This document shows, piece by piece, positions 36,119 to 48,979 of a stretch of DNA of 64,000 nt. A program made the translations under genes and the position numbers. Each line of letters begins with the position of its first letter. Positions within the stretch are counted from its first letter, which is position 1. Origin of the DNA: Seriola aureovittata. Taxonomy: Eukaryota; Chordata; Actinopteri; Carangiformes; Carangidae. The DNA is taken from contig NC_079369.1 of assembly GCF_021018895.1 (NCBI RefSeq), forward strand, positions 11,858,694 to 11,922,693, in the 5' to 3' direction. The notes beneath the pieces were generated by a model that was given only the letters and a program-made list of their open reading frames with translations, was not told the origin of the DNA and ran no database searches.

Positions 36119-39100
36119 TTATAACTCATCCTTGAGTTTAGAGTCTGTGCCTTCATCTTCCTCCTCTTCTTCCTCCTCCAGCTCTTCCCCCTCCTCCTCT
36201 TCGTCTTCCTCTTCCTCCTCATCTTTCTCCTCTTCCTCCTCGTCTTCCTCCTTTGCCTCTTCTCTCCTCTTCTTGTCCTCCTCCTCACGTTTCTTTCTCT
36301 CCTCTTCCTCTTGGCTTTCCTTCATCTTCTTCTCTGCATCCTAGGGTAGATATAAAAAGCAAATTTAAAAGTGATGAAACAATTATTCCTTAATGATTAA
36401 ACGTCATGTAATGCAACAACCACTAAACACTGAAATTAAAGTTTGCATATCTGCATGTACTAAAGATGTATGAGCGGGACACATGACTACATGCAGTTTG
36501 AAAACTATTAAAGATACAAGTTTTGGGCTTACCTTAGTTTTACCCCATGTGTCGTTGCCTACTTCCTCTGCTAGGTTTGGGTCATTGGTGATCAGGAAGT
36601 TGTCAAAGATGGTACCAGACTTGACCTACATTAAAAAAAAAAAAAAGAAAAAAAAAGAATTAGCATATTTTTCTGTTGGGTATTTCATGCAGACAAACAA
36701 TAGAAAAGAAAGGCTATGTTTTTCAAATACGTTTCCTCTATGTCCCTAGCATTTCCATTTCCCTTCATATGAAAGTGAAAAGAAACAATTTGCACTGACA
36801 CAAAAAGTTGCAGCGGCTCCAACTCAAAATAAGACACAGCAAAGTGTGCAAGTAAAACTTTCCTATTTTTGGCTGTATATGATTAAACTAAAAGTACAAG
36901 TTAGTTTTAATTTAACAATTTCAGCAAATTGACTCTTTATTAAGTGGTAAATAAGAGAGTCAACTTCAGTATCTTCTTACCTGCCACAAGTCGAGTCCAA
37001 TCACACCAATGCTGTTGTATTTATAGATCTCAGAATCGGCTGCGTACTCCGGGTTGTCAATCTCAGGGTGGATCCACTTGCCCTTGTAGGCAGGATTGTT
37101 GATTTCTCTGGGTTTCCACTCACCCTGTTGACAGCAGACAGACACAAAGCCAAGAGTTATGGTTAATGTCAGAGGAATCACAAAAGAAAATACATCTGCT
37201 GATTAAGAAGTTTCTGTGGAATAATTATGACCGCGGCTGGACCGAGGACAGGACAGTTAATGAGGCAATAACGCAACAATATGTCAACGTTTGTAAAACA
37301 CTTTAGAATTTGGGACATTTAAAATGCAAGAAAGGATCCCTCACTGTATTTTATGATCTCAAACTTAATATTTTATCAATTATTTGAATCCATTCATTTA
37401 TTATAGAATGGATTATAATTCAAGTTTTGCTCATATTGAAACACAGGCTATGTCCAAAATCACTCCCTCATCCACATCACTGAGAGGTGTAGTGTTGCAT
37501 TAATCTGATTTTCACAGCTATCAAATGGTTAGGAGTTGTACTGTGGGGTTTTTATTACGAAGGTGTGTACTTTTGTTACATTGCATGAATCTTTGTGGGC
37601 ACTATACAGGCCATTAATTTGATTTTACACTGAGAATTTGAGCACTCAAATTAAACGGCCCAAAGTGAATATACTGCACTAAGTAGCAAATGGAAAGTTA
37701 TTTAAGACACAGGAGTCGTGTAGCAGTGTTATAATTATTTGTTGTTCACCTTGTAATCAGGGTTGGTGACCATAGGTGGCTCCCATTCTCCGTCCATCTC
37801 ATCATCCCAGTCATCAGGCTTCTTAGCATCAGGATCTGGGATGTTCTCAGGTTTCTCCCAATCCTACACAAAATAAAAAAAATTAAAATTAAAATACAGA
37901 TAGAAACATGACTACAATGAGGCATATCAAAAACATTTAAAAAAAAAAACATACGGGTTTCATAGAAATTAAGAGAATTTTGTCTGTTAAGATAAAGATA
38001 AGAAAGAAATAGACCCAAAAGGACTATGAAAAATATAAACAGATGGCTCAATCTGACTGACCTCTGGTTTCTTATCGTCAGGGTCGGGAATCTTCTCCCT
38101 GTCGTCCCAGTCCTCTGGCTTTTTGGCTTCAGGGTCCTTCATTTTTTTTGGAGGCAGGAAGTCCCAGTCGTCCTCCAGATTGCCAGACTCAACCTTCTTA
38201 TTGTCGATCTTGACCTCATAAGTGTTGTCAGGGTTGACAACCAGCGTGTACAAGTGGGAGTACTCATCATCCTACAGAACAGAAAGGAAATGTGAGCAGC
38301 TATTGTGATTGGGTTTGATGCATGAATGATTTCCATATAATGTTTTTATAATGACATACACTTTCCACTTTCAACATGTACTTGCAGATTTGGTTTTATG
38401 ATGTGCAGGACAATGGCAATTCTGCTATTACAAATCAGCCAAGCATTTGAGCAAACAACCTAAGGGCACATTTATTCATTCAAATGGGAATTAGAAAAAG
38501 CGTTTGCCATTTCCCAAATAAAGATTAAAACAAGAACCATTTAATGATGTCTCACCTTGCATCTGATGTCCTTGTTAATCAGATGGTTCTTGCCTTTGTA
38601 GTTGAAGATAACATGAACCTTCTTTGTGCCAGGGCCACAAATATCAGGACCTGAACAAACCCACAAATAAACAAGTGAAAAAGTGTTATCCAGTCCTTCA
38701 GTTACCAGCAGCACTTAAGCAAACACAAAGAACACCTCAAATTTCTATAAATTATCTATAATTTAATAAACTTTCAAAAACACTTTGCCAGACAAAATCT
38801 GTGCCTTTTTAAAGTGGGTGACAGTAAATCACAAGTGTGTGCCTATTTGTCTGTGTATAGAACTAAATTAAGAGCTGTAAAACTGTGCTGAAACATAATG
38901 ACAAGAAAAAAATGCCACCAATGCAGATTTTCTGAATTGTCAAGGTGACTGGTTTTACAGAAGGCTAGTACTGTTATCACTGAGGAATATTCATAAGAGA
39001 CATAGTCCTTTGGCAAACTGTCCAAACTTACCAAACATGATGTTGTAGACAGAGTCTCCATGCATGTCGTCCTGGTTGACGTCAGAGGGAAATAGTTTAA

Positions 39101-40737
39101 TGTAGCCTCCACCACAGTCAATGCTCTGCTCATGTTTCACAGAAAACTGGATGACTAGAGGCTGGCCCTGGTTGCTGAAATCATCAAAACGGGTTGACAA
39201 GGCGTAGAAGCGGGCATCCTGGCTCGTCTGCAGACCTGCATTAGAAACAGTGTTACTGCAATGTGGCTACATTAAGGGAAAATCTAGCGTAAACCACAAG
39301 TCATCATGTTGTGTCTATAAAACTGTGCCGGTCATTTTGAATTTGTGAATTTGAACAAGTCTGCAGTTGAACAACAGACTGTTGTGATGATGTCATGTAG
39401 AGACAAATACTGGCGCTGCTCCACAGACAGTGAATAATGGAACAACTCCGAGACACTCTAACGGCACCCGTGGCGATTTCACTGGAATATGGGCACATTT
39501 CAGAATCACAGCTAGAGGCCCCACATTCAGGATAAATATCTCAAATTATAACAACACCTGAAGCCCCCACACTAGTTCAGTATCATCTGAACTCCAGTGC
39601 CCTCTCCAAAAAATGTCCATCACTTCAAGTCTTTTTGCTTTTTTTTGGCTGTGCATATGCATATTTCAGCTTGAGTGTCCCAACTAACTGGAATAAAATC
39701 ATGTAACTACATCTTAAACACAGATCAGTGCTTCCTCAGTTATGTTGCACTAGCAAATCAAATCAAATAGCAGTCCGCTCTAAACCTGACTTAACATCCT
39801 TGACACAAGCTGCAATCAAACAGATGACATATACCCTTATGCTAAAAAAAAAAAATACAGCTTAACGACCAAAGGTTATGTGATTTAACCGTCTTGCATA
39901 GGGGCAACAGATCCACAGTATAACAATAAAAGTTAACCTTTCCACTCACCTTTGTCTTTCTCTGCATCTCCATAGAATTTCCCTGCCGTCAGCACAAACT
40001 TGCCATAGTCTGACTTGTGCTTGGATTCAGCCCAGCGACTCGTCCAGGCATCTGCGCAAACAATTTTAGGGTTCACATTTGAAAAAACTCACACGCTGCC
40101 AATCTACCACCAATGATGCATCAGTGCAGGTGCAATGGGAATGTGTTAGGCTGCCGGAGCCTGCATTGTGTTTTGCCTTCACCATCCTCACTGTGTCTGC
40201 AGTGAGAGTGGTGTTGGAAGAAGAGGACAGCTAGGTGAAGGAGGGGGGAACAGTGAATGACCAGGGCCAGAGATGTGCAGTAGAGGGGGGATGGGGAGGC
40301 AGCGAGGGTGTGATGATGGCTGGAGGAGGAGGAGGAGGAGGAGGAGGAGGGAGTGGAGAGGAAGGGAGAGGATAGGGGGGGTCAAAGATGAATGGCAGTA
40401 ATGTAGACTAAATTCATCTCTATCTGTGCAGTAAGCAGACAATGCATCATAGAAATGGAGGTAAAATCACAAGATCACGTCAAAAATTCATTCATTAAGC
40501 CGACAACCCAGCAGAAGAGAAGTCGACCGGTTTTATCAGCTACTCTACACAACAATGTAATATCTGACATATTCACACTTTCAACAAATCACAACAAAGA
40601 CAGTTAAATGATGAAGGTATAATTTTGTGTAAAAGGACCTCACCCCCGTCTTCAAATTGCTCTCGGAAATACACAGTAGACTCGGCCAGGGCAGACACGG
40701 CCGATACGGCCATCAAAAGCAGCGACAGGGCTGTCAT
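36119..40737 (-). CDS. calr4: Calreticulin, ER lectin chaperone (calreticulin-4 type)
   Basis: Nine exons 5'-3': 40644-40737, 39950-40051, 39032-39235, 38556-38650, 38062-38271, 37750-37863, 36981-37124, 36533-36625, 36119-36340, all in phase, giving 425 residues. The start ATG has A at -3 and opens a signal peptide [18 protein letters not shown]. The globular N domain contains [16 protein letters not shown] and IMFGPDICG, the two family signatures whose cysteines form the disulfide. The P domain (about 208-310) has three PDP-KKPEDWD repeats and three GEW-NP-YK repeats. The last exon encodes a Glu/Asp/Lys-rich calcium-buffering tail ending KDEL for ER retrieval. The role is glycoprotein folding with calnexin and PDIA3 plus Ca2+ storage. 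The name calr4 rests on position: human has CALR4P between EPS15 and OSBPL9. Sequence alone would not exclude another teleost calreticulin paralogue. Confidence 0.93.
40321..40351. repeat. (GGA)n tract
   Basis: About ten GGA/GGAG units in calr4 intron 1, within a longer purine-rich stretch (40200-40385). Confidence 0.9.
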
Positions 40738-41100
40738 TGTGACGACCTGAAGCACCCTGTCAAATGAACAACTAACTAACTATAAACACAAATTAATCTA
40801 AATAATGTGGCAGCACGACGCAGCACCAGTTGTTTATCGGTCCAGACTGTCATACAGTGATGTTACAGTAAGAAGCACCGGGACACCGCTGCCGCTCGCC
40901 TCTCGGCTCGGAACAGATGTCTGAATCTGATTGGACGTCAGCATCGAACCTCAATAAGGAAGCGTTCCCGCACTCAGCCAATCACAGGAGAGAAAATCTT
41001 GAGGAATAATCGACGTAGCCAATGGGCGCAGACCACGCGTTCGCTTGATACACGCCCAGGGAAGGGTGATGCGCCGCGAGTGAATCACATGAAGAGAATA
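40738..41100 (-). promoter_or_regulatory. calr4 5' UTR and promoter
   Basis: CpG-containing sequence upstream of the calr4 start. It has several CCAAT boxes: ATTGG at about 40929, CCAAT at about 40974 and CCAAT at 41019. A GACGTCAGC (CRE/UPRE-like) stands beside the first, and a perfect ER stress element is annotated separately. This arrangement is typical of ER chaperone promoters. Confidence 0.65.
41019..41037 (+). promoter_or_regulatory. ER stress response element (ERSE), exact consensus
   Basis: CCAAT (41019-41023), nine bases (GGGCGCAGA), CCACG (41033-41037). This is exactly the CCAAT-N9-CCACG element bound by NF-Y and ATF6/XBP1, about 280-300 bases from the calr4 start codon. ERSEs work in either orientation. 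Confidence 0.8.
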
Positions 41101-42069
41101 AATCACAATAAACACGAATAAATAACATGAATAGATGTTTTGTGTGAGTCATTTAAATGTATATGAAGCTAAAAACGTTAGCTTAGATAGCTAGCCTAGT
41201 AAAGTTTATTTATTGTTTAAAAGATTTCAGATTTGTGAAACCTTTATTCTATTTGTCAAAACACAAAAAGGACCAATTTCACTGCTGTATTGCCATGCAG
41301 ACTGCAATGGACCAGGTCTAGATAAAAAAAAAAATCACCACAGCTAGACAGGTAAAAATAAATAAAGAAATGAATTAATTAATTAATTAATTAATTAAAG
41401 GATTCACAAACGTGAAACAGTCAGTTTCTCTTGGTTAACGTTGCCCAGATTTGACAAGTGTATGTACAATGGTTTTGGAATTGACATTCTTCTGCTTTTA
41501 TTTCTTTTTCTCTCAGTGCCATTTAAGTTTCCCTTAACTGCTGAATCAGAAGCTAACTTCAGTTTCATAAATAGTTTGATATATGCAGCTGTGAAAAACA
41601 TGCTGATTTTTAAAGATCCCCTCACGAAATCTTTTGACATATAAAATACTGTATTTACTTGTGTCTTCAACTACCAACTATCTTCATTATCAACTAATCC
41701 CATTATTTTCTTGATGTTTAAATTCCCTTTTTTTGTCCAACCAATGTTCAAAATTAGTGAAAGTTATTCCATTTACTGTCATGGAAGACTAAAAGAAATA
41801 GCAAATATTTGCATCGGGGGAAGTTGTAAAAAGTGAATTTTTGGTATTTAAACCTAAAAAGTAACTCAAGCAATATTTATCAAAATTGTAGCCAATTATT
41901 ATTTGCTCTTGATTTATGTAGGAGGTTTCTACCAAACCTGGCATGAGGCGCTTCCATTAATTATGAAAAAGAAAAACAGAAGGCACCATGCAGAACAATA
42001 AACACATAACTGAGATTTTTGACAAATGAATCTGTTCATATTGTTGCATTAAATAAAAACAGCCGTTGT
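41101..42069. other. Intergenic, tor3a to calr4
   Basis: AT-rich, with an (AATT)n run at 41371-41397. A frame at 41404-41670 has no recognisable content and I do not call it. Confidence 0.5.
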
Positions 42070-42085
42070 TGGTTTACTGTGGGTG

Positions 42086-42091
42086 TTTATT
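42086..42091 (-). terminator. Predicted poly(A) signal of tor3a
   Basis: AATAAA on the minus strand, about 1.05 kb after the tor3a stop codon. It implies a 3' UTR from 43146 to about 42070. Confidence 0.4.
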
Positions 42092-43146
42092 TCCTTAAAA
42101 CAATGTCTGAGATCATTTCTTTCCACATTGTTCATGTGTTGTGACCCTTTGACCTTTAGAGAGCAAAATCTCTAAAGCAGACCAACTCAGACTGGTGTGA
42201 GTGTATGTGTGAGGTAAAGCAAGTCAATGAACAAACTATGCCCCAAAGTAACAAGGTAAAATTCTGTATATGAAGCAATGATGGCTCATAAAATTACTGA
42301 GATCAAAAAATGAATTATTAAAAGCATTATTCTTGAACATGTTGGAACAAAAAAAAATCTCATTTTCTAATAGATTCAATGTTAATGACACCTAGTCCCA
42401 CACGCTTTTTCCAGTAACAATTTCAAGTAACATTTCCATCAGTGTTGTTAGCTGTTATACAGTCAGTGCTTCACACCTCAATGCCATTTAATGTTCATTA
42501 GAAGCCAAGTTAATGGCTTACAGAACTACTAAATGTGCATTTAAGTCCACATAAATAATCAGGTACAGAAACATGTTCAAATATGGCACGAATGATGTCA
42601 ATAAATAATCAGTGCTAATATAAGCACAATGTCTGACATGCAAATACCAACACAATAAGTATGACCATATCTTAACATAAGAACAACTGTTGACTTTGTG
42701 ACTTTGGCCAAGGTGAACAGACATAAATAATGTGACATGACAAAATGTCTATCAGTATTCCTCTATAACATACACTGCACAACCACTAATATCGTCTTCT
42801 GCACTTCTTCATCTCGACACTGTGAGGATTCAAACCAGGCAGGTGAAGAACGGCTGGTACACTGCATATGATGACTGTCTGGCATGAACACGTTTCCTGC
42901 GACACTACATATGTCTGCTGGTGAGCCACGCTGCTACCCCCACCCCCCTTCATGCTGGACCTGCCCTACTGCCTGGCCGTCTCTGAGGGACCTGGACAGA
43001 CACATGTTGTATCTGTGGGGGTGGGGTGAGGAGAGTATGTAGTGCTGAGCAGAAAAGACACATCTCCTCTGAGGCTCTGTATGCAGATGGGCTGGTAAAG
43101 CAATCTCACACCTCCTCCAGGTCTCTCTCTCCATCTGTCTCTCCTT

Positions 43147-46100
43147 CTAAGGGAGAAAGAAGTTGATCCTCTGGGGTATGGACTTGCATCCCTGTGCTGA
43201 AAACAGTCTCTCCTCTTTGGGGACATACAACATCGCCTTGGCCACCTCATCCAGCGTAGCTTCGTCTGTCTCCAGACCTCGGGCTGCGTAGGCATCCCGT
43301 GCACAGAGCTTGATGTGGCGGTACTCCAGAGGCAGGAAGGGCACAAAGAAGTCGATCAGGTGGCCAGACATCAGTTCGCTCTGCGCAAACCCACCTGGGA
43401 GAGAGAACCACACAGAAAAATTGTTACAAATTCCCAAACACAATTCAAGTTCCACCAATCAATGTTTTTATAGCAAGGTATAAAAGACTTGTGAAAGGGT
43501 TGTTTGTACCATTGATCCCGCCAAGAATCAACACCCCCATAATTGTTTTGGTCTATCAGAGCAGTCAAGTAATTTTAACTTTCACTGACCCCTATCACCT
43601 ATGTAAAAAATACATGCAGCGCAGACAATAACATAGGAAAATAGTTCACGTCCTGAAATGGCAGAGAATTGAAGTAAACTAGTAAAATCACTTCTCAATT
43701 ACTGCTGCATACCTTGAGACTCCATAGTTTCAGTTCGCAGCCGATGCTCCAGGTCTTCCATACCGATGTCTTCTCGATTCTGTCCGGAGTGCCAGAAGTC
43801 CAACGCTACGTCGTTGATTGTTGCCCCACCAATATTACTACAGAGAAGACAGAGAGGTTGTTATGTATTTTGTTAAATATAGATTATTCCTGGACAAATG
43901 ATCACAGATTACGGTTGGCTGATTATTAAACTTTTTTGCTTGTTGTGTTTAAATATATTAGCTTCATACTTAAACATTGACACTTAGTTATTGTGACACA
44001 AATTTATTTTCTGTAGAAGCGAATATTAATTTCAGCGAAATGTAGTTTGACTATTAATAATAAAGCAAATTCAACATGATGACATGATTGTTAAACATGT
44101 GATTTTGTATTTGTTACCATAGAGTTTTAGTGATCCCCGGCCTCTCCTACATCATATCACTGTAGTGAAAAATGCCTTTCTATGTTTGACTAAACAGATT
44201 ATCTGTCTGCAGAAATCGGACATGAGTAATATAAAACATGAAAAATCCATAAAGAGGGCTGATGCGACAGAGGAAGAAACATCCTTCATCACAGATGAGC
44301 TGTCAGAATATCTGTGCCAGAGGTGTAAGACACTCTGAATGGCAGCAAGTTTCTGACCCAGCTTCAAAAGACAGGACATACCTGAAATAAAGGACCAACC
44401 TGAGGAAGAGGAAGATGGCTCTGCGGTAGCTAACGCCATCAACATTGTCATAGTGATCCATGTAGGGCTTGATGGCATCGATGAGGCCTGGGTGAAGCTT
44501 CTCAGCCTCGTCGAAGATGAACAGAGTCTGAGAGCAACGCAACACCATGTCCCGGATTGCTTCTCGCAGCTGACCCTGGATACAAGGAGGAAGACCAAAC
44601 CATAGTGTAAAAAAAAAAAAAAATCACTAAAATCTCTAAATATACAAAAGAAAATGAAGACACTGTTTTTTTTTCATTTTTTCCATTACACTTTAATCAT
44701 AAGAGAAAAATGTAATTTAAAAGAATTTGCTTTTTTAATTTTGGTATTTATTAATATTAATATTTATTACACAATGGAAGAGCTGTGTTTATAAGGGACA
44801 CCTATTTGAGACACGTAGTCACAGTAATATATCAGAATTCAGAGTCCACGTTTACAAATTCTGCAGATTCTGATAGTATCAGTATAAAGGTTATCCTGTG
44901 TACTATACTCTGTTGAATCTGGATTCATTTATGTAGTAATACTGTGTCAACACAATTATGAAACCTAATGTTAATTGTGTAAGATTGTGTTTAGATGGGA
45001 CCATGTTGGCATCTGTGCCCTGGTTGGACAAACGCCAAGTTCCAAAAAGCTGTGCGTGTCAGTGCTTGTAGGATCAATGTCTGATTTGAAGCACCCGTCC
45101 AAAATGTGATCGTTATCTTTCATACAATGAATTACAAAACACAGACTAAACATCTAACTAAGCAAATGGGAGTCCCGAGAACACTACCAGCATGTCCCTG
45201 GAACAGAGCAGCTGACTCTGTGCCAAGTGGGCTCTGTATGCCTTACCTTGTACGTGTCCACCAGTCTGGCATGTGGGAAGTGGAATGGGGCAATGAACAG
45301 ACGGACACACTCACTCTTCACCCCGTCACGATACAGGTTATCGGCGATGATCCGGGCCACAAAGTTCTTGCCGGTGCCGGACCAGCCATGGAAGGAGAGG
45401 GTGAGTGGCTTGTTGGACTCTGGGTTGTTGATAAAACCCTGGATGGCTTTCAGTACCACGGACTGAGCCAGGTGCTGTCCGTGGAGCTTCGTCTGAAGGT
45501 CCCTCGCCAGACCTGCATAATGTGTGCAAAGAGGAGAGTGAATGACAGTGACAGATAAAGAAAAATCTAAGAAATAATGCAGGGCTCTGATTAAATACTC
45601 AGATTTTTGAAAAGTATGCATGGATATGAATGTTTCTTCAAAATATGTGACACACCAGCTAATAACTTTTTCATCTACTTGGTGTAATTTGCATTCCCTT
45701 CTAAGCCAGATAATTTCAGCAATAGTATTTACACTTGTTGCTAAAGCACAAGAATTTGTATTTACTAGTTTATGCCGCAAAGCCCTGATTTTCAACGATT
45801 ATTTTTTCAATATTCTGTGACAATATTCACTCTCTGACATTCTTTCTCACATGCAACGACTTAACGTATTTACTTATACAGCTAATGGACAGCTAACAAA
45901 TGGCATTAAACTTTCTGACCTCTAGTGGGTGCAACTACAACAACCCTGCTAAAGAGCAAAGCACTCTCCAAGAGTTCTGCTTAATTCTAAAAAATATTAT
46001 TAAAATATCTGACCTTATCTGTGGTGGCAGCCCAGTGTATGGACATGTCATGTGTTCACATCAAAAAGAACATATTACATAAATGTAGGTAAGACAATTA

Positions 46101-46986
46101 AAGCAACTTTCATTATTGCTTTCACTGTTATAAACTGACAGGAGTCACTGATGTCTGGCTGAACATAGATGATAAACTGTAAATCTATAACTACTGTAAA
46201 ACAAGGTGACAATAGAACCAACAGGGAAGGTGAAGAAATAAGACATGACATTTTTTTAAAAACAGACAATCCTCTATCATGAGTGTGGGGGAGTGAGGAC
46301 TATTTCACAACACAGACCCTGAATTTAAAAAGAAAACATGTAAAAAAGTAAATGAAATCTTCCACAGCCATATCAAGACAGTACGTATATATTTGCAGGC
46401 TCACTAGACTAACCAGCACGCTCACACACATCACAAGGACCATATGTGCAGACAGTTTCTACCATCAAGCTGGAGTGTGATACCTGTGATGTTGTTGGTT
46501 ATCCTGCAGTCTCCAGATTCACAGCACTGGCCCAGACTACAGTACCACTGATGCAGCAGGCTAATGTAGTCGTGAGGAAAACCTGCCCAAAGGTCCCTGG
46601 TAGGAACTGCTCGCATGGACAGCAACACAATAAATCAGTTTTTATAACAGTGCTGTAACCACTGAGTAACATATCAATACTATGCTAATCAAAACGGAGG
46701 GTAATGTAACATGCATAATGGGCAAGCTATAAATGGTGGTAAATGTGACTGGCATTATATAATAGCTTATGATAGCTTTCGTTTTCGCAAAAATCATTTT
46801 AAAACTCGTATTTCTCCTACCTTGCTGTGTAGCATCGTCTTGGTTGGGCTGACACTCCCCCTCCCAAATATTGCAATAAATGTAATTAAAATAATAAGTG
46901 GAAACATTGGAGATGCTGTCGAACTGGAAGAAATCGGCCTGTGCGTTCAGAGCCCCGAGCAGAGGCAGAAACCACCGCACATACAT
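43147..46986 (-). CDS. tor3a: Torsin-3A, ER-lumenal AAA+ ATPase
   Basis: Six exons 5'-3': 46821-46986, 46484-46606, 45247-45512, 44400-44575, 43713-43837, 43147-43394, in phase, giving 367 residues. It begins with a signal-peptide-like MYVRWFLPLLGALNAQ, then a region with N-glycosylation sequons (NVS, NIT). The AAA+ core follows: torsin-type Walker A GWSGTGKN (about residue 140), Walker B LFIFDEAEKLH (about 204), sensor-1 segment FLFLSN, and the redox-sensitive sensor-2 motif GCKS near the C terminus. Blocks such as LHGQHLA, YRDGVKSECVRLFIA and VPKEERLFSAQGCKSI fit human TOR3A better than TOR1A/B or TOR2A. Torsins need LAP1/LULL1-type cofactors for ATP hydrolysis in the ER and nuclear envelope; TOR3A is interferon-responsive in mammals. 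The exon 2 acceptor was chosen by phase. Confidence 0.9.
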
Positions 46987-47345
46987 CGGGGAGGAGGCTG
47001 GTCCGAGGCGGTCAAGACGAGACTAGAGACCGAGACCAGATTTTCTTCTCCCATTTATGAGAACCCGGCCGTCTGCTAGCGGCCTGTACCGTGTGGGGTA
47101 AGTCCTCCTCCCCCCGCTGTAGATGACAGCGAAGGAGGGGCGCTTGTCTTACGCCTATGTGCAGCGCTTGCAGGCGGTCACTTAACTCCGCCCGTCTTTA
47201 AATGGTCTGCTATTAACCGCATTCATGGACTTATTAAACTATAGTCCACGGATTTGCAGCAAAGGCAAATCGAGACACTGGTTCGTTTTACCTAAAAATA
47301 TATTACAACATGCAGCCGGCCCGCGAAAGGTAAGCCGGGAACTGC
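46987..47345 (-). promoter_or_regulatory. tor3a 5' UTR and CpG-rich promoter
   Basis: A G+C- and CpG-rich stretch immediately upstream of the tor3a start codon at 46984-46986, with no evident TATA box. The start site is not determinable here. Confidence 0.45.
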
Positions 47346-47605
47346 AAATAAAGTGACCATTGCTAGAATGGAGGGCACAATACAATGTCCACCCTCAGAC
47401 TCTTTTAGATGAAGGGCTAGGGCTGTCCCACTGTGAAATGATTGCGTGCAGGCCCTCTAAAACACATTTTGAGCCTTTTGTGCACTTTTAAGTCTGTACA
47501 CTGCCTTAGGGAATTACCCACAGTTCATAGCGTTGTGACGTTAAACACGGGGTTACCGTGGCTACCAGGGCACGCCCGGAAGCGTTAAATGCCACAAAAC
47601 GAATG

Positions 47606-47636
<31 letters not shown>

Positions 47637-47982
47637 TATAGCAGGAAAGGCGTGAACCCTCTGCTTTATAACCTCTTTGAACCCGTGAAACTTCTCGCAC
47701 TCTTACCAGGTGATAAATTAATGAGAGTTAACAGCTTAGGTCGAGGCATTTCTGACCATATTTAAGAGCCAGAGGACAACTAGGTAATTTCCCGTGTCGT
47801 CTTTGGCATCAGAAAGTCAAAAAGGTCGGCCAAAAACATTTACCCATTCAGTTAGCACTACAGTATTATGTGTCAACATGAATTTCATAATCCAGTTTAT
47901 GTACTAGTTGGCCACAAGGAAGAAAAAAAAGCGCAACACTGCACGTTTTGTTGGTACAGACTGTACTTTGGACACAGCACAA
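47346..47982. other. Intergenic, gas5 to tor3a
   Basis: Holds a 27-base A run at 47606-47632 followed by TATATATA. In the minus-strand sense this is a U-rich tract about 350 bases past the gas5 poly(A) site. No gene seen. Confidence 0.5.
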
Positions 47983-48002
47983 ACAGCCATAATATTTTAG
48001 TA

Positions 48003-48008
48003 TTTATT
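48003..48008 (-). terminator. Predicted poly(A) signal of gas5
   Basis: AATAAA on the minus strand, about 250 bases into the last predicted exon. Confidence 0.5.
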
Positions 48009-48316
48009 GGCACAATGTTGTAAGACAACTGACACATGATATAACAGGAGTACAGTCAAATCTAACAATTGTTTTCATTTATCCTAGAGTCTAACAAGGC
48101 CAATTCATCTCAAGACCAATCTCCATGGACTTGTTGGACAGCCGACCCTCAAAACTCAAGTATCATTATCCAGACAAACCAACTTCAGCAGGCTCACTTC
48201 GGCCCTGAGACGAGAGCCTCAGGTTTTTGCATCCACAATCCTAAAGGGAACAGACATATCTATTAAAATCAGGGGAAAGGAGCAACACAAAAAACCAAAC
48301 ACATTTGATGACCACA

Positions 48317-48393
48317 CAGCCTCAGACAAAAATGGAACGGTAAGGGTTATAATCAAGAGTAATTCATTTGGCAGAATCTTTTCATCACAGGTA
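48317..48393 (-). ncRNA. snord47: Box C/D snoRNA SNORD47
   Basis: C box GTGATGA (reverse complement of 48382-48388) and D box CTGA (48322-48325) enclose ACCGTTCCATTTTTG, nearly identical to the guide I remember for human U47 (28S rRNA). It is in the last intron, as the penultimate snoRNA is in human. Confidence 0.9.
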
Positions 48394-48616
48394 AGGTGGT
48401 CGATTTGATCTTAAATTTATGCCAGCCACTGAGAAATTTCTGTCAGAAACTTCACTGCTGACCAACAGCAAAATGAACATGGGGTGCTCAAATTAGTTCA
48501 AAGACCATGAAGTGCTTACCAAGCTCAGTCTGATAGATGTAGCCCTTTCCTGGAGATGAGAGAGAAACAAGCTTATTACAAGTCAGTGACTGGTTGATTA
48601 AGATTTACTTCAACAG

Positions 48617-48685
48617 GTTACTCAGTAACAGATGTTGTCCACATTTTAGTTCAGGTCAGACATTTGTTTGGACATCACTGAACCC
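48617..48685 (-). ncRNA. snord78: Box C/D snoRNA SNORD78
   Basis: C-box-like GTGATGT, D box CTGA at 48622-48625 and internal AAATGTCTGACCTGAA, the hallmark of human U78 (28S guide). The ends GGTT/AACC can pair. Confidence 0.9.
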
Positions 48686-48845
48686 ATTAAAGTTTCTGTA
48701 GAAGTGCATGCATTTTCAATCTCACCTCAGTCGATCTCATCTTTGCTGTTCAAGCTGGCTCAGAGAGCGATTGTAACCTGAAGATAATAGAAAAGTGTAA
48801 GTTAAATATGCGCATGAAGTGTCAGGATGACAGTTTCTACATTGA

Positions 48846-48915
48846 CCAGGTCAGCTAGAGCTAATATAACAGACTCCATGATTTACAGTCAGTCTTCACT
48901 TAGTCATCACACAGG
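48846..48915 (-). ncRNA. snord44: Box C/D snoRNA SNORD44
   Basis: C box GTGATGA (complement of 48903-48910) and D box CTGA at 48851-48854. The guide TATTAGCTCTAG directly before the D box is complementary to 18S CUAGAGCUAAUA. The fifth base from the D box pairs with the A corresponding to human 18S A166. Confidence 0.92.
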
Positions 48916-48979
48916 CCAGACTACAGGGATCACCACAAGGTTCACTACAAGATCCCAACTAATGTACATGTGCAGCTCT

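Noticed and set aside
35802..36344. 180-residue plus-strand frame with long Ser runs
   Set aside because: It is the antisense of the calr4 exon that encodes the Glu-rich tail (GAG/GAA read backwards as CTC/TTC).
43147..46986. Torsin as TOR1A/TOR1B or TOR2A
   Set aside because: HGWSGTGKNFVAR, YRDG, DEAEKLHPGL and RLFSAQGCKSI agree better with TOR3A as remembered.
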